Shown here in pieces: positions 56,361 to 64,000 of a stretch of DNA of 64,000 nt. The notes below the pieces were generated by a model. The model did no database searches, was not told the origin of the DNA, and was given only the letters and a program-made list of their open reading frames with translations. Source of the DNA: Flammeovirgaceae bacterium BBD 1991-12 (GTDB lineage: Bacteria > Bacteroidota > Bacteroidia > Cytophagales > Cyclobacteriaceae); assembly GCA_001657315.1 (NCBI GenBank), contig LYSV01000025.1:1-64000 (forward strand), in the 5' to 3' direction. Position 1 is the first letter of the stretch, and every line of letters starts with the position of its first letter. The position numbers and the translations under genes were made by a program.

Positions 56361-56933
56361 TTATATAAACTCGACTTCCCCCGTATTCAGTTTATAAAAA
56401 GCCGGAACCACCATTAGCCCACTCTGGCTTACTGCTGCAGATAAAATGGGTTTGCAATCTTTTACCTCCTCGGCTACGACCTGGGCATTTATTTTGATCG
56501 CATTGGTAAGTTGATCCCCCTCCATACGTTTCGCCATGTATACAGCCGGTTTTATTTTCTCAATGATCGATCCGATATGACCACCCGGATCTTCATTGCC
56601 CATGCTTGCATTGACCGCCCCGCAGTTCTCATGCCCCAGCACCACGATCAGTTTTGTATTCAGGAATTTTACGGCATATTCCATGCTACCAAATACTTTG
56701 TCCTTGGCCACATTACCTGCTACACGTATCACAAACAGGTCCCCCAGTCCCTGATCAAACAACAGCTCAGGTACCACCCGTGAATCAGCACAGCTCAAAA
56801 CCACAGCAAAAGGATGCTGCCCGTCCTGGAGTGAGTCACGCCATGAGGTATCAGTATGTGGATGTTTAAGGGTACCTTTTACATAACGTTTGTTCCCTTC
56901 CTTCAATAGGTTCAGTGCCTTTTTCGCGTCCAT
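56361..56933 (-). CDS. Beta-class carbonic anhydrase
   Basis: A 190-residue enzyme interconverting CO2 and bicarbonate. Zinc ligands are Cys48 (SCADSR), His101 and Cys104 (GHENCGA), with the Asp50-Arg52 pair of the SCADSR motif also present. The ATG at 56933 gives the typical N-terminus (MDAKKALNLLKEGNKRY); the longer frame adds 9 unmatched residues. No signal peptide, so it is cytoplasmic. It stands alone. Confidence 0.92.
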   Translation of the reverse strand: MDAKKALNLLKEGNKRYVKGTLKHPHTDTSWRDSLQDGQHPFAVVLSCADSRVVPELLFDQGLGDLFVIRVAGNVAKDKVFGSMEYAVKFLNTKLIVVLGHENCGAVNASMGNEDPGGHIGSIIEKIKPAVYMAKRMEGDQLTNAIKINAQVVAEEVKDCKPILSAAVSQSGLMVVPAFYKLNTGEVEFI

Positions 56934-57166
56934 GCTGTATTTAAGTTTAAAGGTTCTCAATTTGCCACTGTGCTCTTCTCATCCTCAAATCAAAATCGCG
57001 GGATGTGCAGGCATCTGGCAATCAATGCTTCTAAAATAGAAAAAAAACTTCTTTCTTCGGATTCGCTGATCAATAAATAGCCCGGAGACAGGCCTGAACC
57101 ATTTAAGCAAGACGCCAAAGACACGCCTAAAAAAGCAAAGTATTAGCATACCTACCAAACGGACTA

Positions 57167-58240
57167 CTATTTCACCCTCTTCCAAAGCTCCTTTTCATCC
57201 TCCCCCTTTGCATAGGGATGTTCCCATTTACCATTTTTATTCCAGTAGAATTCCCCTGTAAAGGAGTCTTCATCCACTTTGGTCCATACTTGTCTAAAGT
57301 GGATCGGCTTTCCTCCTTTTGGCGCTACTTCCCCGTCTGTCCATGGGATACCCGACCCTTCTTTATAGAACACAGTGAATACGCGTTCAATTACCCCTTC
57401 GTCTGACAATCTGAAATATCCCTCATTCATAAGCGTCAGAGCACTTTCCAAATACGCACTCATAAAAACCAGTTGCTCCTTTACTCCGTGATAGGAAATA
57501 ATACCTTCCACTTCGGAGGAAACAGACTCTCCGGGTTTGGCCGGATTGGTGCTTTTGTAGTAAATCATCAACTTGTTTTGGGCCCATTCAAAACTCATGT
57601 TCACCAGACGGTTATCTCCTATATCCACCTGCCATGTACCAATCAGGAATTCAAAATCTTTAAATTCCTCCGGTGTTGGGACTTCTTTCACCATGGCTGT
57701 ACTGTTCTTCCAGATGTAAGACCTCCGTGGTGTCCATTGATCTCCATCCACATTAAAAGACGAGATATGGGATTCTCCATTTACATTCTCCGCTTCATGT
57801 CCGATTGTAAACGATGTACCATTCGGGCCGGAGAACGTTTGAAGAGATCTGGTGGAGCTGTCCTTTTCCAGCCATATGGTGCCATTACCTATGGTGCCAT
57901 CACCACCAAGTTGCAGGAGCTTCAATTCTCCGGTTTGCGGATCCCAAAACTCCAAAAAAGTCCATACTGTCCGAACATCCCTTCCATTTTGAATACAATA
58001 CAGTCTACCGGTCAAACTTTTTTTACCCAGGCCCCATTCCCATTCCATACCATAGGCTTCGTAAGGCTCGTTTTCGGTTTTGTATTCGCCGTTATCCGTA
58101 ATCCAAATCCCCTCTCCCCGGGTTCTGTGTTCCCATTCCTGAATTACCCATGGTGGAATGGAATGGGTTTGTGCCAGGGGTTGGTGATGAGTGAGAGTGC
58201 ATAGCATACCAGTGAAAAGCAAAAACAGAAATATTCGCAT
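57167..58240 (-). CDS. Exported protein with two lipocalin-like halves
   Basis: A 357-residue exported protein with a signal peptide (1-24, ending PLAQ). Two similar halves (about 30-190 and 195-355) are each an antiparallel beta-barrel of the DUF1579/lipocalin-like type: G.W......Y.. patterns at WELRTRGEG-like and FEFLIGTWQVDIGD segments, and strands such as KLMIYYKSTNP. The second half has FEFLIGTWQ, the start of the DUF1579-like fold. No active site was recognised. It is probably a periplasmic binding or structural protein. Confidence 0.7.
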   Translation of the reverse strand: MRIFLFLLFTGMLCTLTHHQPLAQTHSIPPWVIQEWEHRTRGEGIWITDNGEYKTENEPYEAYGMEWEWGLGKKSLTGRLYCIQNGRDVRTVWTFLEFWDPQTGELKLLQLGGDGTIGNGTIWLEKDSSTRSLQTFSGPNGTSFTIGHEAENVNGESHISSFNVDGDQWTPRRSYIWKNSTAMVKEVPTPEEFKDFEFLIGTWQVDIGDNRLVNMSFEWAQNKLMIYYKSTNPAKPGESVSSEVEGIISYHGVKEQLVFMSAYLESALTLMNEGYFRLSDEGVIERVFTVFYKEGSGIPWTDGEVAPKGGKPIHFRQVWTKVDEDSFTGEFYWNKNGKWEHPYAKGEDEKELWKRVK

Positions 58241-58352
58241 GACTTCATTTTTTTCTGACTAATAACGGGAATCAGATCGGGGAAGTCGTTGGACCTGGCG
58301 GCAAGTAAGTGCCATTTAATTAACTGATACTCCTGTTGTGGGCAGAGGTAGG

Positions 58353-59468
58353 CTACTTGTCTCTATGCAAGTAAGCTGTAGGGGTCATTCCGGTAAATTT
58401 CTTGAAAGTTCTGTTAAAGGTGCTTTTACTGGCAAAACCACAATCCATGGCAATACCTATGACAGAGTACTTCTTTAATGCACCTGAAAGCAATTTGCTT
58501 TTTGCTGCTTCTATTCTGTAGGAATTGACCAGATCAACAAAAGACACTTTTATCTCTTCATTAAGTACCTGTGACAGATGATGTTTCGGTATCGATAATT
58601 GGGCCGACAGATCATGGATGGAAAAATCAGGTTGAAGCCAGGGCTTATCAAGCTCAAGGTGGGAGAGGATCCTGGATTTGTAGCTGTTTAGCAAATCACG
58701 ATCGAGCGGGGAAGTTGAATATTTACCTGAAGAAGGGATCCATGGAGTACCTCTCTGATGCTTCAGTATAATATACCCCAGGGCATGGATAGAAGTAGCA
58801 TACATTAAAGTCAGTATTAGCTCTATATATGCTCCATCCATTGAAATAAAAATGAATACAACAGGGAGCACAACCGAGGAGATCAACAGAAGCAAGAAAA
58901 CCATTGAGAATTTTCTCAGCCAGTTAAGTTTTGCCAGATGTCTGACGGGATAATTGGCCCTTCGTAACGATAAATATAAGAAAGATACCCCGGCATATGC
59001 AGCTGTGATCAGATTGAACCTGTTTCCCAGTACCATTTCCATCATTGAAGGGGTTTGACCTTCCAAAATGGTGGTAATGGATGCCAGTTTTTGCTCAACA
59101 GACCATTGAAATACTACGGCACTCTCCCAGCTGATCAAGAGTACCGGGATCAGGTGCAGGCCATCAAACCATCGCAGTGAAAAGGTCTTACTCTCAGATT
59201 TCCGAATAAATAAATAAAATGATGGCCCCGTCAAAAACATCAATGGCATAAAAACATTCAGAAGATGAGGGTAATCACGGATCGCATCGGAAATATAAAT
59301 GAAGTAGTTGATGAGGAGCGCAGAAATGCCCAGTAAGGTGATAGAAAGCCAGACCTGACCATTGTCCTTCTGAGACCTTGCAAAAACAATGAGCGCCAAA
59401 TACAGGCTATGGAGTATTGCTGCAGCAAACAGGATAAGAAAATAGCTGTTCTGCCAGTCTGGTCCCAT
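58353..59468 (-). CDS. AraC-family regulator with membrane-bound N-terminus
   Basis: A 371-residue protein. Seven or so membrane helices fill residues 1-235, then an AraC-type double helix-turn-helix at the C-terminus (~265-370): FSIHDLSAQLSIPKHHLSQVL, then FASKSTFNRTFKKFTGMTPTAYL. This architecture is common in Bacteroidota and acts as a membrane-bound one-component regulator. It is divergent from the small exported gene at 59623, a possible target. The signal it senses is unknown. Confidence 0.88.
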   Translation of the reverse strand: MGPDWQNSYFLILFAAAILHSLYLALIVFARSQKDNGQVWLSITLLGISALLINYFIYISDAIRDYPHLLNVFMPLMFLTGPSFYLFIRKSESKTFSLRWFDGLHLIPVLLISWESAVVFQWSVEQKLASITTILEGQTPSMMEMVLGNRFNLITAAYAGVSFLYLSLRRANYPVRHLAKLNWLRKFSMVFLLLLISSVVLPVVFIFISMDGAYIELILTLMYATSIHALGYIILKHQRGTPWIPSSGKYSTSPLDRDLLNSYKSRILSHLELDKPWLQPDFSIHDLSAQLSIPKHHLSQVLNEEIKVSFVDLVNSYRIEAAKSKLLSGALKKYSVIGIAMDCGFASKSTFNRTFKKFTGMTPTAYLHRDK

Positions 59469-59622
59469 AACCGAAGATAATCATTTGACTAATATCAGGA
59501 TGGGTATGTGCTATTAAACAATGTATGCTTGAATCTGATGATACTGACACCCAGGCCTTATGCGTTTTTATTTGTACCAAATTGGTTCCGTCTGCATTAT
59601 GGAGGTTAAATAACAGAAAGTT

Positions 59623-59946
59623 ATGCGTCAGGTGCTGATCTCAATCGTGTTGTGCTTTGGTACCCTTTGGTCATACGGCCAAACCACCGTTACCATCAAT
59701 GATGAGCTAACTTACAATATTGGTAAAATACCCAAAATAAAACTTCCCGGAACCCTGGAGGTTCATCATGAAGGCCGGGTAAGGATTACCATCACTCTGG
59801 TGAGTGGGAACAGGAAAATATGGTCCACCAGGGCACGCCCTAATGTCAAAACCCGCATTTTAGCATTTGATAGAATAACCAGAATGATCATTTATGTTGA
59901 AGCCCATGGAAGTAAAACGCTATACGCAGTAGAAATTGATACCTGA
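59623..59946 (+). CDS. Hypothetical small exported protein
   Basis: A 107-residue exported beta-rich protein with a signal peptide (1-19, ending SYGQ). The mature part has regular strands (TVTINDELTYNIG, VRITITLVSGN) and basic character. No family was recognised. It is followed after 65 bases by the Tat-type DinB gene, which may share its transcript. Confidence 0.65.
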   Translation: MRQVLISIVLCFGTLWSYGQTTVTINDELTYNIGKIPKIKLPGTLEVHHEGRVRITITLVSGNRKIWSTRARPNVKTRILAFDRITRMIIYVEAHGSKTLYAVEIDT

Positions 59947-60011
59947 CCTTATTGTTGCAACCTTTTGAAAGGATAATATGTAGAACAACTTATCCACAAA
60001 CCTCTAATATC

Positions 60012-60626
60012 ATGAACAGAAGAAACTTTGTATCCAGGGTCCCGGCCATGTTGGCGACAGGCGGAGTTTTAGGTACTTTGCCACTACACGGTAGTCCCGT
60101 AAAAGAATCATCCGTCTATTTCATTGGCCCGATGTCCGGGTACTCTCCTCATATCGGCGCTTTGGTATCCATGTTAAACTATAACCGTCATACGATCCTA
60201 CGCGAGGTAGATGGTATGAGTGTGGAAGAGCTGGATCACTTACATGATGAGAGATCCAATTCCATCGGAGCCTTACTGATGCATCTGGGGGCAACGGAAA
60301 AATTTTATCAGGCAAACACCTTTGAAAACCGCGAGCTTAATAAAGCAGAACGAAAAATATGGAGTGCAGCTTCGGATCTTGGAGACCGGGGCAGAAAAGA
60401 GATCAGGGGAAAAACACTTGATCACTACCTTGACATGATCACGGAAGTGCGTGAAAAAACCCTGGAAGAATTCAAAAACCGGGACGACGAGTGGCTGATG
60501 AAGGTAGACGAAGGATGGTCGTCCAGAGGTGCATTGAACACCTATTGGAAATGGTTCCATGTATGTGAACACGAGGCCAATCACCGCGGACAGATCACCT
60601 GGTTGAAGAAGAGGTTACCTGCTTAA
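60012..60626 (+). CDS. Tat-exported DinB-like protein
   Basis: A 204-residue protein with a twin-arginine-type signal (NRRNFV near residue 2, hydrophobic stretch, then cleavage before SPVKESS). The rest is a DinB-like helical bundle with LLMHLGATEKFY and EHEANHRGQITWLKKRL, the metal-binding histidines of this superfamily. Tat export implies it is folded, possibly with metal, before crossing the membrane. The ATG at 60012 is chosen because the longer frame adds an unlikely leader. It is the third DinB-like protein here and the only exported one. Confidence 0.8.
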   Translation: MNRRNFVSRVPAMLATGGVLGTLPLHGSPVKESSVYFIGPMSGYSPHIGALVSMLNYNRHTILREVDGMSVEELDHLHDERSNSIGALLMHLGATEKFYQANTFENRELNKAERKIWSAASDLGDRGRKEIRGKTLDHYLDMITEVREKTLEEFKNRDDEWLMKVDEGWSSRGALNTYWKWFHVCEHEANHRGQITWLKKRLPA

Positions 60627-60785
60627 TATGGTCATTTATGTGATACCTGTGCTGGTCGCAGGTGAAGCAAAGCGTTCCACCGGTTTGCAAAAGCCCTCTC
60701 CTACAGACCTGATCAGGTAAGAAAGCTCTGTTTTCTTGAAAGTAAGAGCTTTGAAAAGATTAAAAAATCGAGCCTTAAAAACAGA

Positions 60786-60822
60786 AAAGACTTACCAGGC
60801 TTCAAAAGCCTGATAAGTCTTT
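60786..60822. terminator. Bidirectional terminator between convergent genes
   Basis: Outer arms aaagactta/taagtcttt and inner arms caggctt/aagcctg are separated by one mismatch, with a 3-base loop. It is followed by a T-rich run on the plus strand (ttgtaatattttt) and, in reverse, ttttctgttttt on the minus strand. It serves both the DinB gene and the nuclease gene. Confidence 0.8.
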
Positions 60823-60849
60823 GTAATATTTTTCCAAAGATCGGTTCAC

Positions 60850-63800
60850 CTACCTCTTGATCAGCTTAAGGGCATGTTCTACCTGATCACCTGCACCTAC
60901 CACTTTCATCATGTACATACCACCGGGTAGTTGGCCGAGGTTCAATTCAATTTCCTGATAGCCGGAAATGGCAGATAGTACCTGCTCATGAACTACGGTT
61001 CCCATAATATTGTAAAGACGGAGTGCTCTCTCATGCTCATCCTCAAACATAAAATTCACCTTTAGCTGATCGAGGAAGGGATTGGGGTAAGCCGTAAGCT
61101 CCAGTTCTCCCTCCTCGTTGGGTGCATAGTTGGCATGATCCCGTAGTGCTGCCGACCGTCCGGCGGACGTACCTTCAGGGTTGATGGGCCAGATGCCATC
61201 AAAATCGTAGCCGTCTGCATTTCGCGAGAAATCACGAGGATCGGAAGTATCCACGATTTTAATGTATTTCGCAAACTTCAGGTCGCCTGTAGCCAGGTCA
61301 AATGAGCCATCAAGGCAAGTGGTACCCAGCGAAACAAAATCACCGCCGCCTGAAGAGGCAAATACCTCAGCACTCTCCGGGTAGAAATGGCAGGGAATGT
61401 CGAACGGTCCGAATGTGCTTTCAAATACCCTGAAGTCATTGCCATCAAGATCATACATGTTTTCGTCCAGCTCCAGTACGATCTCTCCTTCAAAGCCGAG
61501 ACTCACAAAGTTAAAGTAAAAGTTTTCGAGCGGCTGCCCCAGCGCCTTCTCAGGAACACTTCTCCACCATACCACAGGCCGGCCATTTTTACGTGTCCCC
61601 TGGTTAAATGACACCACGGCCACCGCCTGGCTTGTATTGAAAGTAACATCCGGCAAAAGATCAAACCGGGCGGATACAGGCAGGTGATCTGAAGCGGTTC
61701 GGCTATAGTCATTGTCATAAAACCCATACCCTACCCTCGCTGAACCGGTGATGAACTCGTCAGAAAGCTCATCGGAGGTGGCAATGTGGTCGATCATGTT
61801 CTCCCGTGATACAAAAGAGCGGAAACCTGCCTCGCTCAGCGCCAGTGTAACCGGAGCATAATTGGCCATATCGTTTACATACACCTCATACGAAGAAACT
61901 GTTGAAGGTATATTGGCTACGGTAAAATCCAGGTCATCGTTATAGTCTCCCAGCAGGATCAGATTCACATCTGCATAGAAAGCATCCAGTGTGTCCTTCA
62001 AGGCCTCAACATCATATTTGCGCATGTCATAGCGGCCTTGTGCATCACTTCCGCTGTTTGCACGGGCATGCAGGTTTACTACATGCAGCCTTTTGGATAT
62101 TCCTTCCACGGTAACATCAGCCACCAGCAGATAAGGTAGCCGGCCACTGGCCCAGAAACGGTCCGTGGCATTGGGGTAACCTACCAGCGCAGAGTCGTCC
62201 CCACCGTTGTACAGCGGGTGAATGGAAGCATGCAGGGGTTTCGACTCCAGAGTATCCGGCTGCACTGTCGCCGTTTTATAAATAAATCCAACCCGCTGCT
62301 TTTCACCGGGATCATTGGGCCTGGATACAAAATCAGAAAGGAAATAATCGTAACCGGGCAGCTCGGTTATCATTTGATCGAACAGGGCCACGTCCGTGAT
62401 CTCCTGCACGGCTATGATGTCCGCATCCAGCTTCAGCAGTACATTCTTCACACTGTCCTTTTGAACGGCATCGCTATTGGGATCTCCGGCCGCCGGTGAA
62501 TTGTTTTCATCGCCAAACCACTCGATATTCCAGGTGACAATATCGAAAGTAGCTGTTTTTGGAATAGAAAGGTCATCTCCCTGAGGTACATACTCTTCCG
62601 TGCAAGGCATATCCTCAGCGCTTCTGGGCAGGAGCTGGAAGATACTAAAGAAACGCCCCACTACACCCACTATGCTGGTACAGGAGTCCGGTTGTGCTTT
62701 TCCCAGTATTTCTTCTACATTTCCATCTATGCGAAGATCTCCGGATCCGCTGATATCGGAAATGGTAAAATTGGCATCACCGAAAAACAAGTCACCCGGA
62801 GTCAGAAAAGCTATATTGCTCACTGAAACCAACTCACCCGGATGAGCAGACAACTGGCTGATGGCAACGGACAGTGGCTGGATGGGATTGACCGCCGGTC
62901 CAAGGTTCACCAGACTGGAAATACTCCCTAACTGTACCTGCTCGTTGAATTCGCTCCTTGATGCAGTGATCTCCACCGAATCCCCGATCTGAAGTGCCGG
63001 GTTGTTGTGCAACTGAGCGTCAAACACAGCAATACCACCTGTAGCATCCTGTATATAGGCCGGTCCGGCAAAATTACTGGCGACGGTCAGAACTCCTCTC
63101 ACGATTACCTCCTGACCCAGGGTAGCCGCACGGGCCTCTGCAATAGTCACAATCGCCGGAGGATCCATGTCAATATTTTCAGCACCCGGGGTCGGCGCAA
63201 TTGCCAGATACGAACTGGTATTCCTTGCTCCACCTGAACCGTTGGGAATACGCTGCAGCGACTCAAAATCCTTGTTGCCATTCGCATTTTCGTTGACCTG
63301 TGGCTCCCCCGGATTCAGCAATACCAAAAGTCCGGCATCATCCGCATCATTGGTATCATACACTATGGCATCCACCAGGTTGTCTTTAGTAACCGGTGTA
63401 CCTGAGGGAAAATCTGTGGCATTGGCAGCATAGAGTGCCACCGCATCGGCCCCGTTCTGTAAACCATTGGACGGAAATTCAATGATGACATTGGGTACGC
63501 CGGCATTCCCCAGCACAAAATATCCGTTGGCATCAGTAAAGAAACCATCCAGATCTATGGCACGATAGCTCTGGTCAGTAGCGCCATTATAAAAAACGAG
63601 TACAAGGCCCTCAAGTGATACGTTTCCGGCACCCCCGTCAAACAGTTCCACGAATTCAGCTATATCTGTACCATCTGTGTCTGAATCTATTTCGTTGATC
63701 AATATAGCCGCCACCGGCCCTGTAGCTACCAGGTTTTCACCCAGATAAGTGTTGATCGCTTCACCGGCATCGGCTACAGCACCCGGAAATGCGGGCAGGC

Positions 63801-64000
63801 CTGCACCATCAAAATCATTTCTCACCCAATCGGATACAGAATCGGTATCCGTTCCATTGGGTATTCGGGAAGCACCTCCTACGGTAAAAGTGGAGCCGTC
63901 GAACCCCTGGTTTAGGGTCAGTCCATAATTAACGTCACCACTTGTACCATCATTGACCCCGATCTCATCCACGATCTGTGTCCATGGTGTTATATCCGGA
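60850..64000 (-). CDS. Secreted LTD/endonuclease-exonuclease-phosphatase protein with T9SS sorting domain (N-terminus outside window)
   Basis: The frame is open to the window end, so the N-terminus is missing; 1050 residues are visible. The order is a partial beta domain, a lamin-tail-type domain (ILINEIDSDTDGTDIAEFVEL), an OB-fold-like domain (IAEARAATLGQEVIVRGVLTV), and an endonuclease/exonuclease/phosphatase domain with WNIEWF, VQEITD, VVNLHAR, LGDYNDDLD and SDHLPV. A beta domain follows, and the C-terminus is a type A T9SS sorting domain (YPNPFLDQLKVNF, then GMYMMKVVG). It should be secreted by the type IX system and degrade extracellular nucleic acid or phosphoesters. Confidence 0.88.
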   Translation of the reverse strand, partial: PDITPWTQIVDEIGVNDGTSGDVNYGLTLNQGFDGSTFTVGGASRIPNGTDTDSVSDWVRNDFDGAGLPAFPGAVADAGEAINTYLGENLVATGPVAAILINEIDSDTDGTDIAEFVELFDGGAGNVSLEGLVLVFYNGATDQSYRAIDLDGFFTDANGYFVLGNAGVPNVIIEFPSNGLQNGADAVALYAANATDFPSGTPVTKDNLVDAIVYDTNDADDAGLLVLLNPGEPQVNENANGNKDFESLQRIPNGSGGARNTSSYLAIAPTPGAENIDMDPPAIVTIAEARAATLGQEVIVRGVLTVASNFAGPAYIQDATGGIAVFDAQLHNNPALQIGDSVEITASRSEFNEQVQLGSISSLVNLGPAVNPIQPLSVAISQLSAHPGELVSVSNIAFLTPGDLFFGDANFTISDISGSGDLRIDGNVEEILGKAQPDSCTSIVGVVGRFFSIFQLLPRSAEDMPCTEEYVPQGDDLSIPKTATFDIVTWNIEWFGDENNSPAAGDPNSDAVQKDSVKNVLLKLDADIIAVQEITDVALFDQMITELPGYDYFLSDFVSRPNDPGEKQRVGFIYKTATVQPDTLESKPLHASIHPLYNGGDDSALVGYPNATDRFWASGRLPYLLVADVTVEGISKRLHVVNLHARANSGSDAQGRYDMRKYDVEALKDTLDAFYADVNLILLGDYNDDLDFTVANIPSTVSSYEVYVNDMANYAPVTLALSEAGFRSFVSRENMIDHIATSDELSDEFITGSARVGYGFYDNDYSRTASDHLPVSARFDLLPDVTFNTSQAVAVVSFNQGTRKNGRPVVWWRSVPEKALGQPLENFYFNFVSLGFEGEIVLELDENMYDLDGNDFRVFESTFGPFDIPCHFYPESAEVFASSGGGDFVSLGTTCLDGSFDLATGDLKFAKYIKIVDTSDPRDFSRNADGYDFDGIWPINPEGTSAGRSAALRDHANYAPNEEGELELTAYPNPFLDQLKVNFMFEDEHERALRLYNIMGTVVHEQVLSAISGYQEIELNLGQLPGGMYMMKVVGAGDQVEHALKLIKR

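Noticed and set aside
60707-60718. 12-bp palindrome acctgatcaggt as an operator
   Set aside because: It lies between convergent genes with a clear terminator next to it; a chance palindrome is as likely.

Overview
The window looks like a piece of a Bacteroidota chromosome, probably an environmental member of the Cytophagales. The evidence is a SusC/SusD pair, TonB receptors with an N-terminal carboxypeptidase-regulatory domain, a type IX secretion C-terminal sorting domain, SPOR and HU-like fusions, weak Shine-Dalgarno sequences, and promoters that fit the Bacteroidota TTG / TAnnTTTG pattern. No rRNA, tRNA, CRISPR array or transposase was seen.

Layout. 0-3.9 kb: an operon for an unidentified sugar-phosphate pathway (AroE-like dehydrogenase, cupin-type phosphoglucose isomerase, 2-hydroxyacid dehydrogenase, UlaG-like lactonase, DeoR regulator). 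3.9-5.5 kb: a PadR regulator with a multi-pass membrane partner. 5.8-8.7 kb: a TonB receptor with a CxxC in its plug and a thioredoxin-like partner, under a readable promoter with a DtxR-like palindrome. 9.0-13.0 kb: four exported proteins, the last with leucine-rich repeats, of unknown role. 13.4-16.4 kb: an HU-like/SPOR membrane protein and the canonical phosphoglucose isomerase. 16.5-19.0 kb: an arsenic operon (arsR, arsI-like, aquaporin, arsN2-like, arsC) with two ArsR-type palindromes and no ArsB or Acr3 pump. 19-22 kb: an exported LacZ-type beta-galactosidase. 22.5-33.2 kb: a loose accessory region with an AT-rich three-gene module of unknown function, a broken lipoyl-domain gene, a spondin-domain lipoprotein, and two genes whose conserved N-termini lack a normal start codon.

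33.4-52.0 kb is a polysaccharide utilisation locus (PUL). A membrane-spanning regulator (LamG-like and kelch outside, winged helix plus BTAD inside) is divergent from GH92, GH99-like, GH2 (frameshifted), GH3, SusC, SusD and a PKD lipoprotein. The enzymes suggest mannose-rich glycans. Upstream of both GH92 and SusC are matching arrays of 11-bp phased direct repeats at the same distance from a TAnnTTTG box. This implies one activator controls both transcripts, and the adjacent SARP-like regulator is the natural candidate. This pairing is the most interesting regulatory signal in the window.

52.0-64 kb: a gene-free kilobase with a 41-bp tandem repeat, then small stress or housekeeping enzymes (three DinB-like proteins, two SRPBCC proteins, VOC protein, ankyrin protein, beta-carbonic anhydrase), an AraC regulator with a membrane N-terminus, and a large secreted nuclease that runs off the end. 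Short hairpin repeats of several families lie in the intergenic regions.
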